Below are positions 1 to 4,837 of a stretch of DNA of 6,424 nucleotides, piece after piece. Origin of the DNA: a bacterium. GTDB taxonomy: Bacteria > Patescibacteriota > Saccharimonadia > Saccharimonadales > Saccharimonadaceae. The DNA lies in assembly GCA_029565375.1 (NCBI GenBank), contig JAKQOF010000078.1, positions 1-6,424 of the forward strand, written 5' to 3'. Under the pieces are notes generated by a model. The model saw nothing but the letters and a program-made list of their open reading frames with translations, had not been told where the DNA came from and did no database searches. The position numbers and the translations under genes were made by a program. Every line of letters starts with the position of its first letter. The first letter of the stretch is position 1.

Positions 1-70
1 TCATACATACCTAGAGACTATGCGTCGCACAATATATCTTTCACGACATTAAGTATATGTATATAAGATG

Positions 71-90
71 ATTACACATACGTCTGTAAT
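71..90. promoter_or_regulatory. Small dyad ATTACA-N8-TGTAAT
   Basis: ATTACA (71-76) and TGTAAT (85-90) are exact inverted arms with an 8-base spacer. This is compatible with an operator for a gene beyond the left edge, or with chance in AT-rich DNA. Confidence 0.25.
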
Positions 91-222
91 ATAGGTAAAA
101 TAAGCACTTTCCACCTATTGAAGGAGTGGTGCCTATTTGTAATAACATATTGCACATACTCACTGATGTTTTTATTATTATCGTTACTGTACTCATTAAT
201 ACGCTGGGTATGTTGTATGAAC

Positions 223-238
223 GACGTATATCGACGTC
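223..238. promoter_or_regulatory. Small dyad GACGT-N6-ACGTC
   Basis: GACGT (223-227) and ACGTC (234-238) form an exact inverted repeat around ATATCG, ending 5 bases before the DnaA-box consensus. The shape suits a dimeric regulator, but there is no known regulator match and the arms are short. Confidence 0.25.
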
Positions 239-243
239 TCGAC

Positions 244-252
244 TTATCCACA
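244..252 (+). promoter_or_regulatory. DnaA-box consensus (TTATCCACA)
   Basis: A perfect match to the TTATNCACA DnaA-binding consensus lies in the AT-rich non-coding region. A one-mismatch version on the other strand (TGTGAATAT) is at 315-323. A single exact box is not an origin and could be chance or a DnaA-regulated promoter site. Confidence 0.35.
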
Positions 253-264
253 CATATGGGTCCG

Positions 265-332
265 TTTGCATTTTTCGTGAAAACATTTTGCCACTGCCCC
301 GCCACTCTTTTTTTGTGAATATTTGCATTTTT
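265..332. repeat. Dispersed 11-bp direct repeat (TTTGCATTTTT)
   Basis: Exact copies of TTTGCATTTTT lie at 265-275 and 322-332, 57 bases apart. GTGAA also occurs next to each copy (at 278 and 315, on opposite sides). Between them GCCACT is repeated at 290-295 and 301-306, flanking a CCCC run. Purpose unknown. Confidence 0.6.
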
Positions 333-376
333 GTTTATTCTGTATTTTAATATGTTTTTTCTCATGTCATAGATAT

Positions 377-429
377 ACAAAAAATAGAACAAAAATAGAA
401 CATTGAGAGTGAGGGAGGAGGGACTCCCC
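377..429 (-). terminator. Possible weak terminator after ftsQ
   Basis: Reading leftward from the ftsQ stop, GGGGAG and CTCCCT can pair (five Watson-Crick pairs plus one G-U) around a 6-base loop at 412-429. Two T-tracts (TTCTATTTTT repeated) begin about 16 bases later, at 395 and below. The gap between hairpin and T-tract is too long for a textbook intrinsic terminator, so termination here is only plausible. The lack of a coding region in the following 380 bases supports this being the operon end. Confidence 0.3.
380..401. repeat. Tandem 11-bp repeat (AAAAATAGAAC x2)
   Basis: Two exact, adjacent copies of AAAAATAGAAC lie at 380-390 and 391-401. On the transcribed strand of the operon each copy gives a T5 tract, so the repeat doubles the U-tract following the weak hairpin after ftsQ. 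It could be replication slippage. Confidence 0.85.
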
Positions 430-438
430 TGAAGGGCA

Positions 439-1380
439 CTACTTGTAGAAGGCTTTGCCGCTCACACGCACATCAACATATCCTGGCGCTCGTCCCACTT
501 TCGCAAGGTACTGCAAAGCACGAGACATATCCTCTACTTGCTCCCCTGCTGGGCGATCAATAGAAAAACGTACATGCGTATTTACTTCCTGAAGTTGGAC
601 TTCAAGCTGACGAGTCGTTCCAACCGGTATGATGGCTTGAGTGACTGTATAGCCTCGGTCTTTCGCGAGAGCGACAATACGGCCAACAAAACCAAGAAAG
701 CGGTTACTAGCAACGGCAGTACCTTGTACAAAGCCAACACCACTGTTATCTACGATCTGGACAGCGGGTGTAGCGTAATAATTTTTTTCAAAGGCAACGC
801 CGTTTGCGTCAACAAAATATTGTTTTCCATCAATAGTCCATCCCGCGACAGGTTTACGCATAGTAAGGGTTATGTTTGTCTCACCAATACCCCCTAGCGA
901 TATACCCGTCACCTCCCCTACCTCAGGAACAACTGTCGCCAGATAGTCACCTAACTGCTTCGCGTCTAGTGCTTGTCGTAAGCGACTTAACGGATATTGA
1001 CCAAAGTATGCGTCAACTGCCTTTTCATAGCGCACAGTATCAATCTCTCGCGATATAGTAGTGTCTGACAGGCTAATAGTCACTCGCGCACTAAACTGTA
1101 GCAGGAGCCATAATAATAAGGCCGATGCACCAACAATAATCAGCAAAATCGTTCCAAGCTTGCGTCGCTGTCGTGCCAAGTGATGTACGTGCGTGCGCGG
1201 CGATCGTAAGGTATCGTTATAAGGACTGCTCGTGGTGACAGCATCGGATGTCGTGCCAGTTAGCGTACGGTTACGGGCAAACGTACCGTACGAGGTATCA
1301 GGTGTCGCCGGTTGGCGTACGGACGTATCCTGACGCCTACGAGCAGGCACATCGTCTTGTTTCTTCCTGAATATAGCCAT
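439..1380 (-). CDS. ftsQ: FtsQ/DivIB-like divisome scaffold protein
   Basis: This is probably the bitopic scaffold that bridges early and late divisome proteins and binds FtsL/FtsB partners. The 313 residues have a basic, Thr/Arg-rich cytoplasmic tail (1-76), one TM helix (about 77-96) and an external domain. The first part of that domain (about 97-175) resembles a POTRA module in size and position. The following FtsQ-type module has MRKPVAGWTIDGKQYFVDAN (174-193), matching the family pattern of a proline-containing strand, a tryptophan and a D-x-G turn before VAF. It ends YVDVRVSGKAFYK, like the terminal strands of FtsQ. The sequence is diverged, so the call rests on architecture, these two motifs and its position after murG as the fifth gene of a dcw cluster. 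The ATG sits 23 bases after murG with no Shine-Dalgarno but a TATAAT just upstream. The ligases murC/murB and ddl, often found before ftsQ, are absent. Confidence 0.8.
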   Translation of the reverse strand: MAIFRKKQDDVPARRRQDTSVRQPATPDTSYGTFARNRTLTGTTSDAVTTSSPYNDTLRSPRTHVHHLARQRRKLGTILLIIVGASALLLWLLLQFSARVTISLSDTTISREIDTVRYEKAVDAYFGQYPLSRLRQALDAKQLGDYLATVVPEVGEVTGISLGGIGETNITLTMRKPVAGWTIDGKQYFVDANGVAFEKNYYATPAVQIVDNSGVGFVQGTAVASNRFLGFVGRIVALAKDRGYTVTQAIIPVGTTRQLEVQLQEVNTHVRFSIDRPAGEQVEDMSRALQYLAKVGRAPGYVDVRVSGKAFYK

Positions 1381-1395
1381 AAGTAGTTACACTTT

Positions 1396-1401
1396 ATTAT
1401 A
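1396..1401 (-). promoter_or_regulatory. Possible -10 element immediately upstream of ftsQ
   Basis: A perfect TATAAT occurs in the 23-base murG-ftsQ gap, 15 bases before the ATG. No recognisable TTGACA-like hexamer lies 16-18 bases upstream within the murG end, and there is no extended -10 TGn. If active, transcription would start about 7-8 bases before the ATG, giving an almost leaderless message, which would fit the missing Shine-Dalgarno. AT-rich gaps produce such hexamers by chance, so this is tentative. Confidence 0.35.
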
Positions 1402-1403
1402 GC

Positions 1404-2555
1404 TTACTTCTTGGCAGCTAAGATCATATCCGCCATATCTTTTGCCGCAGCAGGTCTGGCAAAGCGCGCGAACCGTGAGGCCATCGCAGCCGAGCGTTCG
1501 TGATGATTCAAAACCTCATTAATAGCCATGACAAGCTGCCCGGGTTGATTGAGCATCGACTCTTCATTAAGGACGATGACGGCGTCGGCGTCTTGGTACA
1601 CTTTTGCGTTCTTGACTTGATGACCACCGGTCAGCTTGGCATTGGGAATGACAATTGTCGGCTTTGAAAGAGCAGCGAGTTCTAACATCGTCGTTGCACC
1701 AGCGCGCGTAACGACAACATCAGCCGCACCAAGAAGCGACGCCATGCCCTCCGAGACAAATGCGTGTAACTGAAAGCGAGTATCGTCGGCTGGCGTGAGT
1801 GCACGCAGCTCGTCGTACTGCAGCGTACCAGATATGAGCACCACTGTTCCGACTTTCATCAACTCATGTAGCGTTTCGGCCACAACATCATTAATATGCT
1901 TTGCACCCAGGCCTCCCCCAGTAATCACTATCAATGGCCGTAACTGGTCTATCCCCCACTGCTGTCGTGCAACTTGGCGTTCAGCATGTGTAAAAACATG
2001 AAAATCAGAACTAATCGGGATACCCACATATCGGCTAATCGCCTCTGGATATGTGTAATACTCCAGTGGTGCGCCTGTGGCAATCGACGTCGCCCAGCGA
2101 GAGAGTACTCTGTTAGTCAATCCTGGATGCGCATCTGAGTCGTGAATAACAAGAGGAATTCGCAGCACACGTGCAGCGAGCCCTACCGGCAAACAGACAT
2201 ACCCACCCTTAGTAAAGACCACGTCCGGACGCCACATAATCAGCTTAAAGAAGCTTTGCACAAAGCCAACAACGACCAAAAAACTATCTCGTATATTCAA
2301 CAAAACGAGCTTTGGCCACAACAACTGTTGCATGAATGTTAAGTGATTATACCGACGGAATTTTCCCGATACAATTGTCTGTACTGGGACTGAGGTGTCA
2401 TACGCTTTGAGAAGCGATGTCGCTTGACGAGCAAACTTTGTGTCACACCAAAAGCGAACGTCAGCTTTAGGATGGCGCGAGTGAATTTCCTTAAGAACTG
2501 CCACGACCGGAGTAACGTGACCGCCCGATCCCCCGCCGACTGCTAGAATTCTCAT
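1404..2555 (-). CDS. murG: UDP-GlcNAc:lipid I N-acetylglucosaminyltransferase MurG
   Basis: MurG is a peripheral, cytoplasmic-face GT-B (GT28) enzyme that adds GlcNAc to lipid I to give lipid II. The N-terminal acceptor domain opens with the glycine loop GGGSGGHVTP (7-16, including the conserved His13). It then shows TKGGYVCLPVGLAA (115-128) and HDSDAHPGLTNR (138-149), a variant of the common HEQN-type loop. The C-terminal donor domain has GGGLGAKHIND (213-223), RAGATTMLELAALSKP (284-299, with the UDP-GlcNAc-binding Glu) and GGHQVKNA (310-317). At 383 residues it is somewhat longer than the roughly 355 of the E. coli enzyme; residues 72-108 form an extended hydrophobic stretch that may help membrane association. 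The ATG has an excellent AAAGGAGG at 6-base spacing, both lying inside ftsW, so the start is firm although the genes overlap by 65 bases. Confidence 0.96.
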   Translation of the reverse strand: MRILAVGGGSGGHVTPVVAVLKEIHSRHPKADVRFWCDTKFARQATSLLKAYDTSVPVQTIVSGKFRRYNHLTFMQQLLWPKLVLLNIRDSFLVVVGFVQSFFKLIMWRPDVVFTKGGYVCLPVGLAARVLRIPLVIHDSDAHPGLTNRVLSRWATSIATGAPLEYYTYPEAISRYVGIPISSDFHVFTHAERQVARQQWGIDQLRPLIVITGGGLGAKHINDVVAETLHELMKVGTVVLISGTLQYDELRALTPADDTRFQLHAFVSEGMASLLGAADVVVTRAGATTMLELAALSKPTIVIPNAKLTGGHQVKNAKVYQDADAVIVLNEESMLNQPGQLVMAINEVLNHHERSAAMASRFARFARPAAAKDMADMILAAKK

Positions 2556-3798
2556 TCGTGGCCTCCTTTAATCTTGATGAGTGTACGGTGTAACGCGATA
2601 GTTGAAACACGAGTCCAAGGGCTGCGGCAATAAATATCATGCTGGTGCCGCCAAAACTCAGTAACGGTAACGTAATGCCGGTGAGCGGAAAAATACCGAT
2701 CATTGACGCTACATTAAGAATAACATGTGCGCCAAACCAACCAAAGACACCCGCGGCAAGCAGTTTGAGCCTGATATCAACCAAATGATCCATCACCTTC
2801 AATAAACGAAGTAGCAATGCGGTAAACAGTGCCAATATTGCAACCAGACCTACAAAGCCAAAAGTCTCGCCCATGATGGCAAAAACAGAGTCATTAATCG
2901 CCTCCGGCAAGTATCCCGTTGCCTGAACACTGTTACCAATGCCAACACCAAACAACCATCCAGTTCCAATGGCAATCTTCGCGTGTTCAATGTGGTAGCT
3001 CGACTCATCCTGAACCGAGCTGTCGTCTCCTTTCAAAAATGTCAAAATACGATCAACGCGGTGCGGTGCTGCCACAATCAGCCCAATACCAACAACCAAC
3101 AAACTCGCGATTATCCCTGCTCCAACCTTCTTGCTGACACCCCCAACAAGGAGCATTGTAATAATAATGCTCATCAGTGCAATTCCTGTTCCAAGGTCCT
3201 GCTGAATAAAGACAACAAAGAACAACGCCAACGCAGTAATAACACCAAGTGGTATCAATGTTTCATGTAGATCATTGATCTTACCTTTACTAATCTTTGA
3301 GCCCAAGAAGCCTGCGGTAAAGATCAAAATACCAAACTTTAGTATCTCTGCCGGCTGCAAACTTCCCAGGCCGCCAAGGTCAAACCAACGACATGCTCCC
3401 AAACTACACTGCGCAATAGATAGCCCAATAAGTGCCGTAATTGCAAGCAGCGCACAGGCGGCAAAGCCAATAACTAATAACTTGCCCCCGTGTTTCATAA
3501 TCCACCCAAAGGGCAAGGCTGCCATAATCGCAAATGCACCCAGTGACAACGCCAAGCTTATGGATTGCTTGATAAAGAAGTATGTGTCGCTATAATCACT
3601 ACCGTACGAATTATTGAGTACGTTAGCTCGCTGCGGGCCAATCGCATAAATAATAATCAGACCGAACAACATCAACAAGCCCATATACAGAATGATCAAA
3701 TAGTCAGGCCGATGGCGACGGACAGTTGTTGCCATCTCTGAAAGTGGAGCGCTCAGAGTAGCGAGTACGCCCTCTCGACGTCGCCCACCAAGACTCAT
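2491..3798 (-). CDS. ftsW: Septal peptidoglycan glycosyltransferase FtsW (SEDS family)
   Basis: FtsW is a multi-pass SEDS glycosyltransferase that polymerises lipid II at the division site together with the class B PBP. With this start it has 435 residues and about ten hydrophobic segments beginning near residue 33. Family landmarks are GACRWFDLGGLGSLQPAEI (134-152), the FIQQDLGTG loop (197-205), HRVDRILTFL (246-255), the long external loop with YLPEAINDSVFAIMGE (296-311, retaining the conserved Asp), and the C-terminal SEDS signature PLTGITLPLLSFGGTS (371-386). I chose the ATG at 3798, one base after the mraY stop, because GGAGG lies 11 bases upstream. An in-frame ATG at 3840 would overlap mraY by 41 bases and has no ribosome site; one at 3735 is also weaker. 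The last 21 residues are a Ser/Arg/Gly-rich tail encoded entirely over the start of murG. RodA is the alternative SEDS protein, but placement between mraY and murG favours FtsW. Confidence 0.94.
   Translation of the reverse strand: MSLGGRRREGVLATLSAPLSEMATTVRRHRPDYLIILYMGLLMLFGLIIIYAIGPQRANVLNNSYGSDYSDTYFFIKQSISLALSLGAFAIMAALPFGWIMKHGGKLLVIGFAACALLAITALIGLSIAQCSLGACRWFDLGGLGSLQPAEILKFGILIFTAGFLGSKISKGKINDLHETLIPLGVITALALFFVVFIQQDLGTGIALMSIIITMLLVGGVSKKVGAGIIASLLVVGIGLIVAAPHRVDRILTFLKGDDSSVQDESSYHIEHAKIAIGTGWLFGVGIGNSVQATGYLPEAINDSVFAIMGETFGFVGLVAILALFTALLLRLLKVMDHLVDIRLKLLAAGVFGWFGAHVILNVASMIGIFPLTGITLPLLSFGGTSMIFIAAALGLVFQLSRYTVHSSRLKEATNENSSSRRGIGRSRYSGRGSS
2562..2569 (-). promoter_or_regulatory. 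Strong ribosome binding site of murG inside ftsW
   Basis: AAAGGAGG is followed by a 6-base spacer (CCACGA) and the murG ATG at 2555. It is the best Shine-Dalgarno in the window and lies wholly within the ftsW coding sequence. MurG translation can therefore initiate independently rather than only by re-initiation at the ftsW stop, which lies 65 bases further on. Confidence 0.88.
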
Positions 3799-3799
3799 G

Positions 3800-4834
3800 C
3801 TAAATATTGCCTCCAGCAAGTGCGAGCAACACACCGACAAACGCTGCGACTGTTGCGATCACCCAAAAGCGCATTGTTACTTTTGTCTCTGGCCAGCCAA
3901 TTGCCTCTAGGTGATGGTGCACCGGTGCAGAGATAAATATCTTGCGCTTAAAGACTTTTTTACTAAAAATCTGAATAAGGCTAGAACCGGCTTCAATGAC
4001 AAATACGATACCGACCACAGGCAAAAGGAACAGTGTGTTTGTGAGCATTGCCACTACTCCCAGCGATGTACCTAACGCAAAACTCCCCACATCTCCCATA
4101 AAGAATCGTGCTGGATAAATATTGAACCACAGATAACTCAGCAATCCTCCCACAACCGTAAAGCAGAAGCCTGCCAGCAAGAAGTTTCCTTGCAGAAGTG
4201 CAATGATACCAAATGCGCCATAACTAATCGCAGCTAACCCGCCAGCCAGTCCATCAAGACCGTCACTGATATTAACGGCGTTACCAGCAGCAACGACGAC
4301 AAACGCAAAGACCGGTACAATTAACCAACCGAGTGTCCAGTCACCCAAGAACGGAATATGGACGACATCGATGCCCAGCTTTACAAAGAAGTACCAACCA
4401 AGCCCCAGACCAATTACAGAAATCATTGCAAACTTAATGTTTGAGCGCAGTCCTGCAACGCCTTTACCACTGCCGCGAAGGTTAATAATGTCATCAAGCA
4501 GTCCCACTAGTGCACCACCAACCAATGCAGCCAGTGGCAGCCAGGTTTCTTTGCGATCAAGGTTAAAAACAAATGTCACGAGCGTGATGGCAATAACAAA
4601 GATAAGTCCTGCCATTGTCGGGATATTGCGAGTAAATTTAGCAGCATGCAACTTGTTAAAGACCGTCAGAGCCTCACCTGTCGTACTGGTTGTTCGCTGC
4701 TTTTTCCAAAACTTATAACGGTACGCAAGATATGTATAGACCGGTGTCAAAAACATCGCCAAAAGGAACGCACCGACGCTCAAAATAAATACGCCTGTTA
4801 GCTCCTGCGTCAAGTTAGTTATTGTTAGTTCCAT
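3800..4834 (-). CDS. mraY: Phospho-N-acetylmuramoyl-pentapeptide transferase MraY
   Basis: This integral membrane enzyme transfers phospho-MurNAc-pentapeptide from its UDP carrier to undecaprenyl phosphate, forming lipid I on the cytoplasmic face. The 344 residues match the usual family length (about 320-360). Visible family motifs in order are IPTMAG (71-76), the aspartate pair GLLDD (111-115), NAVNISDGLDGLAGG (185-199), FFMGDVGS (244-251) with its catalytic-site Asp, and APVHHHLEAIGWPE (303-316) with the three-histidine loop. Many hydrophobic segments occur throughout, consistent with the usual ten-helix topology. The ATG is 3 bases after the ftsI stop and is preceded by GAAGGGG at 6-base spacing, so this start is well supported. 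The gene ends TAG, one base before the ftsW ATG, suggesting translational coupling. The lipid-sugar transferase superfamily also includes WecA-type enzymes, but the HHH loop and the cluster context point to MraY. Confidence 0.97.
   Translation of the reverse strand: MELTITNLTQELTGVFILSVGAFLLAMFLTPVYTYLAYRYKFWKKQRTTSTTGEALTVFNKLHAAKFTRNIPTMAGLIFVIAITLVTFVFNLDRKETWLPLAALVGGALVGLLDDIINLRGSGKGVAGLRSNIKFAMISVIGLGLGWYFFVKLGIDVVHIPFLGDWTLGWLIVPVFAFVVVAAGNAVNISDGLDGLAGGLAAISYGAFGIIALLQGNFLLAGFCFTVVGGLLSYLWFNIYPARFFMGDVGSFALGTSLGVVAMLTNTLFLLPVVGIVFVIEAGSSLIQIFSKKVFKRKIFISAPVHHHLEAIGWPETKVTMRFWVIATVAAFVGVLLALAGGNI
3810..3814 (-). promoter_or_regulatory. Ribosome binding site deciding the ftsW start
   Basis: GGAGG lies inside the 3' end of mraY, 11 bases before the ATG at 3798. 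The spacing is on the long side, but it is the only good Shine-Dalgarno near any of the candidate ftsW starts (3840, 3798, 3735), and this start directly follows the mraY stop (TAGCATG). Confidence 0.65.
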
Positions 4835-4837
4835 ACG

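Larger units (their letters stand above)
1..438. other. AT-rich non-coding region downstream of ftsQ
   Basis: No credible gene is seen. The open frames on both strands are short, mutually overlapping, begin with TTG or GTG, and lack recognisable motifs. The base composition is visibly more AT-rich than the operon. It holds T/A tracts, an 11-bp tandem repeat, an 11-bp dispersed repeat, one DnaA-box consensus and two small dyads, each listed separately. It may contain the upstream region of a gene beyond the left edge (ftsA or ftsZ would be expected in many bacteria), but nothing in the window confirms this. Confidence 0.7.

Noticed and set aside
104..132. Hairpin GCAC...GTGC around CCACCTATTGAAGGAG, considered as a riboswitch or small RNA
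   Set aside because: The stem is short and interrupted by an internal bulge and a wobble pair, with no recognisable RNA family motif or following T-tract.
150..178. Rightward promoter-like TTGCAC-N17-TATTAT
   Set aside because: The -35 half matches only three of six consensus bases, and it would drive transcription antisense to ftsQ with no gene to serve.
126..350. Plus-strand open frame of about 74 residues with a hydrophobic stretch, next to AAGGAG at 121-126
   Set aside because: The AAGGAG overlaps or nearly touches the only GTG starts (126 and 129), which is too close for initiation. The hydrophobicity follows from T-rich DNA.
72..392. Minus-strand open frame of about 106 residues after ftsQ
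   Set aside because: It starts at a TTG inside the 11-bp tandem repeat with no ribosome site and is rich in Asn/Lys/Ile/Tyr, as expected from AT-rich non-coding DNA. It also overlaps another frame and shows no domain features.
3799..3840. Longer ftsW start at the ATG at 3840
   Set aside because: It has no Shine-Dalgarno, overlaps mraY by 41 bases, and adds MSVCCSHLLEAIFS, which does not resemble an FtsW N-terminus. The ATG at 3798 directly follows the mraY stop and has GGAGG.
4371..4718. Plus-strand frame of 115 residues opposite mraY
   Set aside because: It is antisense to well-conserved mraY motifs, and its composition is that of a reverse-complement shadow.
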